Positions 1-6,270 of a DNA stretch of 10,434 nucleotides are shown one piece after another. The stretch lies in contig JAJBSY010000081.1 of NCBI GenBank assembly GCA_020861205.1, positions 1 to 10,434 on the forward strand. Direction: 5' to 3'. Within the stretch, counting starts at the first letter, position 1, and each line of letters starts with the position of its first letter. This stretch comes from Deltaproteobacteria bacterium. GTDB taxonomy: Bacteria > Desulfobacterota > Desulfovibrionia > Desulfovibrionales > Desulfovibrionaceae. The translations under genes were made by a program, and so were the position numbers. The notes below the pieces were generated by a model that ran no database searches, was not told where the DNA came from, and saw only the letters and a program-made list of their open reading frames with translations.

Positions 1-3000
1 CCGTCATATCGTCCGACGGAGCCTGGTGGTCGGCGGAATTGTCAAAAAAGTCCGCCAGGATGCCCAAAAGGGCGTCCACGTCTATCGGTTTGGCAAGGTA
101 CCCGCTCATGCCGGCATCGCGGCAATTTTCCTCGTCTTCCTTGAACGCGTTGGCCGTCATGGCCACGATGGGCACGTCGAGCGCGCCCGGAGTTTCCAGG
201 GAGCGAATCTTCCGGGTGGCGGACAGCCCGTCAAGGTTCGGCATCTGCACATCCATGAGGACCACGTCGTATTTCCCCGGGTTCTTCGCGAAGAGTGACA
301 CCGCTTCCAGCCCGTCGTTGGCGATATCTATGTTGACCCCCGTATCGGCCAGAATTCCCAGGACGATTTCCTGGTTTATCTCGATATCTTCCGCCAGCAG
401 GATGTACTTGCCGCTCCAATCCTTCACCTCCGGATCCGCCGGCGGCGGAGCGTGCTCCATGATCCGCCCGGTATGCTGCACGAGCAGGTCGAAAAGCGTG
501 GACGGCAGAATCGGCTTTTGGAGGATGTGCGTGATCCCGAACATACCGGCTTCGTGCTCGATTTCCGTGCGGTCGGAATGGGGCGTCATGATAATCAGCA
601 GGCAGTCGGGCGCGATCCGCTTGATCTCCAGGGCGGTTTCCACGCCGTTCATGACGGGCAGGTTCCAGTCAACGAGGATGACATCGTGCGGCGCTCCCGC
701 CTCTATGCCGTTGGTGGTCAGGTCAATCGCCCGCATGGGGTCCGTCGTGGAATCGACGTGCATGGGAAAGGCGCTCAGGAGCACTTCCATGTACTCCAGC
801 ACATCCGTATCGTCATCCACCACGAGCGCGCGCAGTTCCTTCTTTAACTGGAGCGGCGGCACTTCCTCGGAAAGCTCGCCGTCCCAGCCGACCGGAACCT
901 CGAAAATAAACGCGGATCCCCGGTTCGGGGCGCTTTTTACCCATATGTCGCCCCCCATCAGGGTGACGATCTTTTTGCTGATGGCAAGGCCGAGCCCGGT
1001 CCCGCCGAAGCGGCGGGTTATGCTGCCGTCGCCCTGTTCGAAGGACGTGAACAGTTTATCCTGGACCTCAAGCGGGATGCCGATCCCGTTATCGATGACC
1101 TCGATGTGGAGGAGCGATCCGGCCTCCTCCCTGTTCTTTTCCCTGATCTTCATGATGATGGTGCCATTCTCCGGCGTGAACTTGACGGCGTTGGACAGCA
1201 GGTTGAGCAAGACCTGCGAGAGCCGCAATTCGTCGCTGATCATCTTCCGGGTGAAAACCGTTTCGATGTCGTACTTGAAAACCTGGTTTTTCTCGCCGAA
1301 CTTAACCTGCATCACGGCGAATATGTTGTGCAGCATTTTTTCGAAATCAAACGGGGCGCTGCCTATTTCGAACCTGTTGGCGTCAATTTTAGACATGTCC
1401 AGAATATCGTTGATGATCCCGAGCAACTGCCGGGACGAGGCGTCGATTTTTCGCAGACACTCGCCGATTTTTCCGATGTCCGTGGTTTTTTTCGCGATGG
1501 CCCCCATGCCGATGATGGCGTTCATGGGCGTGCGGATCTCGTGACTCATGCGGGAGAGAAACTCGCTCTTCGCCCGCGCGTAGGACAGGGCCTGTTCCCT
1601 TGCGGTTATGAGGCTTGCCGTCATCTCGTTGCGCAACAAAGCTGAAATAATGATGTTTCCGCCCGATTGCAAAAGCTTCTCCTCGGATTCCGTGAACGTG
1701 CGGCCGGTCGTGCAGTCGTCGAAGCCGATGAACCCCCAGAACTCGTCCCGGATGTAGATAGGGATGGACAGAATCGAGAGAACGTCGTTGTCCTCCAGCA
1801 TCTTTCGCTCCGCGTCCGGCAACCCTTCCACGGAAACATTGAACGGCTTGCGGTTCATCATGGTTCCCCACCACAACGGCAGCATGTCGTAACTGCTCTT
1901 GTCGATCAGCGGCCGTTCCCAGCGGGGCGTCTTGGCCCATTGGAATATTTCCCTGGCGCACAGCTCGAAGCCGTCGTAATGATTGCGCCAGACGCGCACC
2001 CTGTCGACATCCGCCGCTTCCCCGATCATGCGCATGGCCTGGTGCACCATGCTGTCGAAGTTCTCGGTCGAGGCGCTCACCAGGCTGGTCGCCACAAGGT
2101 TTATGGTGTGCAGCAGCCTGCTCTGCTTGCGCAACTCCATCTGGACCCGCCTGATGCGCGTAAGGTCCGTCAGGTAGGCGACCACGAAGGTCTTTTCGTT
2201 GACGATCCGCTTGCAGATGACGTCAAAGGCGGTCGGGCTGCCGTTTATGGCCAGGCAGGTCTCAAACGCGGAACGTCCCTGTTCCATCGCCAGCCGGAAA
2301 TTCTCCATGAAGGGATACCATTCGCAGCCCTCAAGGGACGCCTGCGGAGGAAATTCGTATGCGCCGCTGTTGAAGTTGTGGGTAAACTCCTCCTTGGAAG
2401 AAGCGCCGAATACCTCGAGCGTTACCGGGTTGCAATCCACCGCTTTACCCTGAACGGTAAACAGAATGTTCGGATGCGGGTTACTCTCGAACATGGTTTT
2501 GCTCGCCTCGCGAACCAGCTGGTACCGGCGCGCCGCCTTTTCCATCTCTTCCTGGAGGGAGCCGTTCATCTCCTCCACTTGGCTGAGCGTCTCGCGCAAC
2601 CGCGCCTCGGCGTTGATCCGGCTGTCGATGTTCATAACGCCGCCGATGATCCGGACCGCCCTTCCCGCCTCGTCCTTCTCCACGGCCACGCCCGTTTCCT
2701 GCACCCATATGTACCGTCCGTCCCGGTGCCTGAGGCGCAGTTCCTCGCAGAACATCATGCCCGGTCCGGCTACAAACGCCTTCAGGCGTTGCCGGACGCG
2801 CTGGAGCTCATCCGGATGCACCATCCGCCGGCAGACGGCTCCGACGGGCCCGTCCAGATCGCCAGGATCAAACCCGAACATGGCGCAACAATCATTGTTG
2901 CACGTTATCGTGCCGTTGTTGACGTCCCACTCCCAGACACCGACCCCTGTCTGGCGCGCGGCCTCACGGCGATTTATGGTATCGATCCGCAACCTGTCCG

Positions 3001-3397
3001 CCTCCCTCATTGTTTCCGTGACGTCGCGGAGAACCCCGGCAAGGCTCAGTGGTTTCCCTTCCCCGTCTTTGCGCGTGACGACCACGGACTCTTCCACCCA
3101 GCACGGCTTGCGGCCCTGGCCGCGCAACCTGAAAACCGTATTGTGGCGCGGGGCGTCTCCGGCAAGGTATCTTTCCAGCATCGCGGCGACCCGGTCGGCG
3201 TCTTCCGGGGCTACTAGTTCCGTACGGAACGTATCCAAAGGCATGGTCGTACTTCCGATGCCTGTCATCCTGGTCAGCGAAGGCGAGCAATGGACGGCCA
3301 TGGAAGACAAATCCGCCCCCCACAGGCCGAGGCCGGCCGCCGCCAAAAGCTCCGGCAATTCATCGGCCAGGAATCGATCCGTGATACACTGCTCCAT
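1..3397 (-). CDS. Soluble hybrid sensor histidine kinase (PAS-PAS-PAS-GAF-HisKA-HATPase-REC-REC), 3' end off window
   Basis: The frame is open from the ATG at 3397 to the window edge (1132 codons, no stop), so the C-terminus is missing; an Hpt domain or a simple stop could follow. Order by residue: PAS 1 about 10-135; PAS 2 about 143-258 with a PAC-like end; a charged, probably coiled-coil linker about 260-298; PAS 3 about 300-415; GAF about 430-590 (SILSIPIYIRDEFWGFIGFD). HisKA follows with SHEIRTP, phospho-acceptor His619. The HATPase shows N box Asn736, DNGIGIP from Asp769 and GGTGLGLAIS from 798. Receiver 1 has acidic Asp861-863, phospho-Asp910 and Lys961; receiver 2 has Glu1003/Asp1004, phospho-Asp1049 and Lys1103. 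All key residues are present, so it should autophosphorylate and relay phosphate internally. No signal peptide or membrane segment is visible, so it is a cytoplasmic sensor; the ligand is unknown. The start is supported by AGAGGTGG just upstream. No partner response regulator is in the window. Confidence 0.93.
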   Translation of the reverse strand, partial: MEQCITDRFLADELPELLAAAGLGLWGADLSSMAVHCSPSLTRMTGIGSTTMPLDTFRTELVAPEDADRVAAMLERYLAGDAPRHNTVFRLRGQGRKPCWVEESVVVTRKDGEGKPLSLAGVLRDVTETMREADRLRIDTINRREAARQTGVGVWEWDVNNGTITCNNDCCAMFGFDPGDLDGPVGAVCRRMVHPDELQRVRQRLKAFVAGPGMMFCEELRLRHRDGRYIWVQETGVAVEKDEAGRAVRIIGGVMNIDSRINAEARLRETLSQVEEMNGSLQEEMEKAARRYQLVREASKTMFESNPHPNILFTVQGKAVDCNPVTLEVFGASSKEEFTHNFNSGAYEFPPQASLEGCEWYPFMENFRLAMEQGRSAFETCLAINGSPTAFDVICKRIVNEKTFVVAYLTDLTRIRRVQMELRKQSRLLHTINLVATSLVSASTENFDSMVHQAMRMIGEAADVDRVRVWRNHYDGFELCAREIFQWAKTPRWERPLIDKSSYDMLPLWWGTMMNRKPFNVSVEGLPDAERKMLEDNDVLSILSIPIYIRDEFWGFIGFDDCTTGRTFTESEEKLLQSGGNIIISALLRNEMTASLITAREQALSYARAKSEFLSRMSHEIRTPMNAIIGMGAIAKKTTDIGKIGECLRKIDASSRQLLGIINDILDMSKIDANRFEIGSAPFDFEKMLHNIFAVMQVKFGEKNQVFKYDIETVFTRKMISDELRLSQVLLNLLSNAVKFTPENGTIIMKIREKNREEAGSLLHIEVIDNGIGIPLEVQDKLFTSFEQGDGSITRRFGGTGLGLAISKKIVTLMGGDIWVKSAPNRGSAFIFEVPVGWDGELSEEVPPLQLKKELRALVVDDDTDVLEYMEVLLSAFPMHVDSTTDPMRAIDLTTNGIEAGAPHDVILVDWNLPVMNGVETALEIKRIAPDCLLIIMTPHSDRTEIEHEAGMFGITHILQKPILPSTLFDLLVQHTGRIMEHAPPPADPEVKDWSGKYILLAEDIEINQEIVLGILADTGVNIDIANDGLEAVSLFAKNPGKYDVVLMDVQMPNLDGLSATRKIRSLETPGALDVPIVAMTANAFKEDEENCRDAGMSGYLAKPIDVDALLGILADFFDNSADHQAPSDDMT

Positions 3398-3467
3398 GGT
3401 CCACCTCTGCAAGCTTGCCTGGTTTACACCGGCCCTCGCCGGCAAACGACGGGAGAGGGCACTATGG

Positions 3468-3497
3468 AGTATAGCACGGATATTTTTTTTATGGAAA
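3468..3497 (-). promoter_or_regulatory. Sigma-70-type extended -10 promoter of the hybrid kinase
   Basis: On the minus strand a TATACT -10 (3473-3468) is preceded by TG plus one base (3476-3474), which is the extended -10 form. TTTCCA (3497-3492, four of six consensus matches) lies 18 bp upstream. The spacer carries a run of eight A (3490-3483). Transcription would start near 3461, giving a leader of about 64 nt before the kinase ATG. The assignment comes from motif fit only. Confidence 0.55.
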
Positions 3498-3505
3498 CGT
3501 TTTGG

Positions 3506-3533
3506 AAAAGACGCGCGCCAACCCTCGCGCGCG
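3506..3533 (-). terminator. Terminator-like GC hairpin upstream of kinase promoter
   Basis: On the minus strand a 7-bp stem CGCGCGC/GCGCGCG (3533-3527 with 3518-3512) encloses an 8-nt loop and is followed by TCTTTT. It lies just upstream of the kinase promoter and could stop readthrough from the small gene. The T run is short, and alternating GC stretches arise easily in GC-rich DNA, so confidence is modest. Confidence 0.35.
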
Positions 3534-3680
3534 GGAAGCGGGCCGGAAAGCGCACGGTCGCTGAAGGGCCGTGCCGATATGGTCAACCGTCCTCCGGCTG
3601 CCACATCCGGTCTTCCGCTCCGACGGCCGCAACGGTATCGAAAGGGATAGCTGCGTGAAAAAACGGAATCCGCCCGGTTC

Positions 3681-3716
3681 AAAAACGGGACTGCCCGCGA
3701 CGTTCCATCGCGGGCA
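3681..3716 (-). terminator. Intrinsic terminator after the small hypothetical gene
   Basis: A perfect 9-bp inverted repeat (TGCCCGCGA at 3692-3700, TCGCGGGCA at 3708-3716) with a 7-nt loop begins about 20 nt after the TAG of the small gene. On the minus strand it is followed by GTCCCG and then five T (3685-3681). The 6-nt gap before the T run is longer than usual. Position and orientation fit termination of the upstream minus-strand gene. Confidence 0.6.
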
Positions 3717-3736
3717 TTCCCCGGTGAGCGTAAATT

Positions 3737-4069
3737 CTAGACGGATGTGTTCAGGATATACCCGGTCCCCATGTGCAGCGTCTGCATTCCCCTGTTACAG
3801 TCGGCCGTCATGGTGAAGGCGTCACGGGTCACATACCCCCCGGTGATGGTCCAGTCCATGGATTTTCCGGCCACTATGCCGCCGAACAGGTTCTGGTCGT
3901 AATCCGGCGCGCCGGTGCGTTCCATGCCGTTCATGCGGTCCAGAGTACGGGGGTAGGCGGCGGCGCCCATGGTCTCCCGCGTCAAGGTCGCTTCGCTTGA
4001 GAGCCTGGCGAGACTCTGCGCCAACGTGGGCCAGAGTTTTGTTTCGTTAACGGCGATCGCGCCGGGCAT
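3737..4069 (-). CDS. Hypothetical protein, 110 aa, family not recognised
   Basis: I do not recognise this protein and assign no function. It begins MPGAIAVNETKLWPTLAQSL and ends HMGTGYILNTSV. It has no signal peptide, membrane helix or obvious metal-binding motif. The N-terminal third looks helical; the last 45 or so residues are rich in Gly, Thr and aromatics, suggesting beta structure, with a single Cys. GAGGAGG ends five bases before the ATG at 4069, so this start is preferred over an in-frame upstream ATG at 4222, which would overlap argD and lacks support. Third codon positions are mostly G or C, like the neighbours, which supports real coding. It has its own promoter with an operator-like dyad (4090-4132) and a terminator after it (3681-3716), so it looks like a single-gene, individually controlled unit. 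The Shine-Dalgarno plus spacer closely resembles that of dut. Confidence 0.75.
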   Translation of the reverse strand: MPGAIAVNETKLWPTLAQSLARLSSEATLTRETMGAAAYPRTLDRMNGMERTGAPDYDQNLFGGIVAGKSMDWTITGGYVTRDAFTMTADCNRGMQTLHMGTGYILNTSV

Positions 4070-4089
4070 ACGCTCCTCCTCACGGAAAA

Positions 4090-4123
4090 GGGAACATACA
4101 CGAAGTATACCGCGTATGTTCCC
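4090..4123. promoter_or_regulatory. Operator-like perfect inverted repeat centred on the -10 box
   Basis: GGGAACATAC (4090-4099) and GTATGTTCCC (4114-4123) form a perfect 10-bp inverted repeat with a 14-bp centre. The symmetry axis (4106.5) coincides with the centre of the TATACT hexamer at 4104-4109. The arms cover part of the spacer and the predicted start site. Because the transcript would begin inside one arm, the RNA would not contain both arms, so this is more likely a DNA-binding site (repressor operator) than an RNA hairpin. The regulator is unknown. Confidence 0.6.
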
Positions 4124-4132
4124 CTCAATCAA
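4104..4132 (-). promoter_or_regulatory. Sigma-70 promoter of the 110-aa hypothetical gene
   Basis: On the minus strand TTGATT (4132-4127) and TATACT (4109-4104) are separated by exactly 17 bp, close to the sigma-70 consensus. The expected start is near 4097, leaving a leader of under 30 nt before the ATG at 4069 with its strong Shine-Dalgarno. It sits in the 109-bp gap after argD, so the small gene need not depend on argD transcription. Confidence 0.7.
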
Positions 4133-4178
4133 GCGGCCCTGGCCGAAGGCTGGGAAAAATTCCCCGACGCCAGAACGG

Positions 4179-5372
4179 TTATTTTTTGAGAATCCCTTCC
4201 AGCGCCTGCGCGAACGCTTCAAGGTCGGCCTTTTCCACGGTCAGCGCCGGGAGCAGCCGCAAGACCCGTTCCTGGGTCAGATTGCAGATAAAGCCCTTAT
4301 CGAGCAGGGCTTCCCAAACATCCTTGCCCGGCCGCGCAAGCACGATACCGATGAACAGACCCCTGCCGCGCACCTCGTCGATTGCGCCGGGGATCTTCCT
4401 GGCTGTTTTGCGGAAGCGGTCCATGGCCCAGCCGCCGAGTTCGCCGGCTCTGGCGGCGAGGTTGTCCCGCTCCATGATCTCTAGCGTTTTGGAAGCCACG
4501 GCGGAAACGAGGGCGCCCGCGCCGAAGGTCGTGGCATGGCTTCCCACGGCGAACCCCCTGGCAACCTCGTCCGTGGCCATGACGGCCCCCATGGGCAGGC
4601 CGTTGGCAAGGGCCTTGGCCGAGGTCACGATGTCCGGCTCTATCCCGTAATGCTGGAAGGCCCACCATTTGCCCGTCCGGCAAAGGCCGGCCTGCACCTC
4701 GTCCGCGATGAACAGCACCCCTCTTTCCCGGCACAGGGCGTACGCGGCCTTCAAAAACTCCGGCTCGACGGGATTCACGCCCCCTTCGCCCTGGACCATC
4801 TCCAGGATGACCGCGGCCGTCTTTTCGGTCATGGCGGCCCTGAGCGCGCCGATATCGCCCATGGGCACCTGGGTGAAGCCCGCGGGAATGGGCGCGAATC
4901 CGTCCTGGAACTTGGCCTGGCCGGTGGCCGCGACCGTGGCCAGGGTTCTGCCGTGGAACGCGCCGGTAAAGCTGATGATCTCGAACGCGCCGTTTTCCTT
5001 GACCCGTTGGTTATAGCGGCGGGCGAGCTTGATGGCCCCTTCGTTGGCCTCCGCGCCGGAGTTGCAGAAAAAGGCCTTGCCGCAGTGGTTGGTCGCCAGC
5101 AGGCGTTTTGCCAGGTCCAGCTGCTCTTCCTGATAAAAAAGGTTGCTCACGTGGACAAGCTTTCTGGACTGCCTGTCCATAACCTCCGCAAGCTCCTCGT
5201 TGCAATGCCCGAGACTCGTCACGGCGATACCCGCGAGCAGGTCCACGTATTCCTTGCCGTCGAAGTCCCATAACCGGCTGCCCTTGCCGCTCTTCACCGC
5301 GATTGGGTAGCGTCCGTAGGTCCGGCAGAGGTAGGTTTCTTCCATCTGTTTTATTTCGTCAAACCGGCTCAT
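4179..5372 (-). CDS. argD: Acetylornithine aminotransferase (ArgD family, class III PLP aminotransferase)
   Basis: It likely interconverts N-acetylglutamate semialdehyde plus glutamate with N-acetylornithine plus 2-oxoglutarate in arginine biosynthesis, in the cytoplasm. At 397 aa it has the usual family length. Visible marks (numbered from ATG 5372) are an N-terminal substrate region with YGRYPIAV, NSGAEANEGAIKLAR near 104-118 for cofactor phosphate binding, GAFHGRT near 137-143, ADEVQAGLCRTG with Asp224, and SAKALANGLPMGA with PLP Lys253. The C-terminal VLRLLPALTVEKADLE is typical of the family. An ATG 12 bases upstream (5384) lacks a good ribosome site, whereas GGAG sits six bases before the 5372 ATG, so the latter is chosen. 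The region near 281-288 reads TTFGAGAL where ArgD enzymes commonly have TFGGNPLA. Related 4-aminobutyrate, ornithine or succinylornithine aminotransferases are alternatives. It follows dut by 192 bp; an AT-rich patch around 5409-5419 may hold its promoter, but no clear -35 is seen. Confidence 0.9.
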   Translation of the reverse strand: MSRFDEIKQMEETYLCRTYGRYPIAVKSGKGSRLWDFDGKEYVDLLAGIAVTSLGHCNEELAEVMDRQSRKLVHVSNLFYQEEQLDLAKRLLATNHCGKAFFCNSGAEANEGAIKLARRYNQRVKENGAFEIISFTGAFHGRTLATVAATGQAKFQDGFAPIPAGFTQVPMGDIGALRAAMTEKTAAVILEMVQGEGGVNPVEPEFLKAAYALCRERGVLFIADEVQAGLCRTGKWWAFQHYGIEPDIVTSAKALANGLPMGAVMATDEVARGFAVGSHATTFGAGALVSAVASKTLEIMERDNLAARAGELGGWAMDRFRKTARKIPGAIDEVRGRGLFIGIVLARPGKDVWEALLDKGFICNLTQERVLRLLPALTVEKADLEAFAQALEGILKK

Positions 5373-5378
5373 TGTCGT

Positions 5379-5382
5379 CTCC
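5379..5382 (-). promoter_or_regulatory. Ribosome-binding site deciding the argD start
   Basis: GGAG (5382-5379) lies six bases before the ATG at 5372 and overlaps the alternative in-frame ATG at 5384. That upstream ATG has only a GGAGA about 17 bases away, too distant to be favoured. Confidence 0.6.
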
Positions 5383-5564
5383 ATGCAATTGCCGGATTTC
5401 TCCGGGAAAATATAATTGTCCGGCCGTTATGGCGTCTTCTACACTGTGCGCGTCCACCAACGGCGCCGCGCTTTTCCTTTTGCTCCGGGTGAACGCCGCG
5501 CGCGGCCGGGAAAATCGCGGCACGGCAACGGCGGGAAAACGGCCGAAAATCGTTGCGCGGCAGC

Positions 5565-6056
5565 CTACCGGCCCGTGTGGCCGAAGCCACCGGCGCCACG
5601 TTCGGTGTCGCCCAGTTTTTCGCACACTTCCCACACGGGCGGGTAAAACGGCTGAAAAACAAGCTGCGCGACGCGGTCGCCTCGTCGCAACCGGTGCAGG
5701 ATGGTGGAGGTGTTCAGAAGGTAAACCAGTATCTCCCCCCGGTAGTCGGGGTCGATAAGGCCGACGCCCTGGGCCACGGTAAGCCCCTTGGCCGCGCCGA
5801 GCCCGCTGCGGGAATAGACGAACCCGGCAACGCCCGGCATGGTGGGTTCAACGGCGATGCCCGTGGGCACGATCACCCTTTCACCGGGCGGTATTTCGAT
5901 GATAGACGCGTCTTCGGGCAACGCGGCGACAAGGTCGAACCCGGCGGAACCGCTCGTGGCCGCGGCGGGCCCCACGGAATCGTACAGAGACCGCGCATCG
6001 CCCAAAAAGAGGATTTTAACCCCGATAGTGCAAATTGTTGGGTCCGGGCTTGCCAC
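5565..6056 (-). CDS. dut: Deoxyuridine 5'-triphosphate nucleotidohydrolase (dUTPase)
   Basis: It hydrolyses dUTP to dUMP and pyrophosphate, keeping uracil out of DNA and feeding thymidylate synthesis; cytoplasmic homotrimer in the family. All five trimeric dUTPase motifs are visible in 163 residues: motif 1 AGFDL (38-42), motif 2 YSRSGLG (81-87), motif 3 GVGLIDPDYRGEI (97-109, catalytic Asp102), motif 4 RGDRVAQLVF (125-134) and motif 5 ERGAGGFGHTGR (152-163). Motif 5 forms the extreme C-terminus, as expected for the flexible lid that closes over substrate. The start is GTG (6056), supported by AGGAGG six bases upstream. Length is slightly above the roughly 150 aa norm because of a short N-terminal extension. 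It is divergent from the glucan phosphorylase and co-directional with argD, but the 192-bp gap argues against tight coupling. Confidence 0.95.
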   Translation of the reverse strand: MASPDPTICTIGVKILFLGDARSLYDSVGPAAATSGSAGFDLVAALPEDASIIEIPPGERVIVPTGIAVEPTMPGVAGFVYSRSGLGAAKGLTVAQGVGLIDPDYRGEILVYLLNTSTILHRLRRGDRVAQLVFQPFYPPVWEVCEKLGDTERGAGGFGHTGR

Positions 6057-6167
6057 AACGCTCCTCCTGTGGAAGAATGTGCCTTGTTGCCGTAGAATGC
6101 GCTTCCCCTAGGAAACACCATTTTACCGCACCCCGGTTGAAGTCATGGCAACGGCTCAGGCAGATTA

Positions 6168-6196
6168 CATCTACGCCAAGAGATGGCCATAGTCAA
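6168..6196 (-). promoter_or_regulatory. Possible promoter for dut
   Basis: On the minus strand TTGACT (6196-6191) is followed after 17 bp by TAGATG (6173-6168). The -35 is good, the -10 matches only three of six. A separate TAAAAT (around 6120-6125) has no well-spaced -35. Weak, motif-only call; the dut leader would be about 100 nt. Confidence 0.25.
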
Positions 6197-6255
6197 AACA
6201 AAGGTATGAGGGCAGGGATTCCCGCCGCCACGCGATGGTTGCAGCGCGCATGCCG

Positions 6256-6261
6256 AAGGAG
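6256..6261 (+). promoter_or_regulatory. Ribosome-binding site deciding the glgP start
   Basis: AAGGAG lies nine bases before the ATG at 6271. The in-frame ATGs at 6235 and 6250 have no comparable purine-rich site, so translation most likely begins at 6271. Confidence 0.6.
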
Positions 6262-6270
6262 ACGAAACCT

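Larger units (their letters stand above)
3398..3736. other. Intergenic region upstream of the hybrid kinase
   Basis: This gap of about 340 bp lies between the kinase start and the stop of the small hypothetical gene. I see no credible gene in it: the frames that cross it lack ribosome sites and continue into antisense of real genes. It holds two terminator-like hairpins on the minus strand (3681-3716 and 3506-3533), an extended -10 promoter (3468-3497) and a leader of roughly 60 nt. The leader contains an imperfect hairpin at 3422-3447: CCGGC and GCCGG around a GAGG loop, with GTTT and AAAC flanks that could pair. Minus-strand T runs also occur near 3656-3664. Confidence 0.6.
6057..6270. other. 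Divergent intergenic region between dut and glgP
   Basis: This 214-bp gap must hold the start signals of both divergent genes. Beyond the possible dut promoter and the two ribosome-binding sites I see no strong hairpin or repeat. TTGAAG at 6137-6142 is a possible -35 for the phosphorylase, but no convincing -10 follows it. Confidence 0.4.

Noticed and set aside
39..3217. Long plus-strand frames (39-1544, 501 aa; 1667-3217, 516 aa)
   Set aside because: They lie antisense to the hybrid kinase, whose minus frame shows complete domains and catalytic motifs. They are by-products of GC-rich codon bias and resemble no protein.
3217..3230. 14-bp perfect palindrome GTTCCGTACGGAAC
   Set aside because: It falls inside the kinase coding sequence (first PAS domain), far from any promoter. 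One such palindrome by chance in 10 kb is not surprising.
2466..3650. 394-aa plus-strand frame crossing the kinase start and its upstream gap
   Set aside because: Mostly antisense to the kinase PAS region, no ribosome site, low-complexity Arg/Ser-rich translation; the gap part contains promoter and terminators of the other strand.
4070..4222. N-terminal extension of the small hypothetical gene to an ATG at 4222
   Set aside because: It would overlap the argD 3' end and read through the promoter and dyad, giving an Arg/Lys-rich shadow peptide. The 4069 ATG has an excellent ribosome site.
5373..5564. Short similar GC/T-rich segments and possible hairpins between dut and argD
   Set aside because: GCAACG/CGTTGC can pair around a 20-nt loop, and two patches resemble each other (CGATTTTCGGCCG, GCGATTTTCCCGGCCG), but stems are short and no T tract follows. 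I cannot separate this from base composition.
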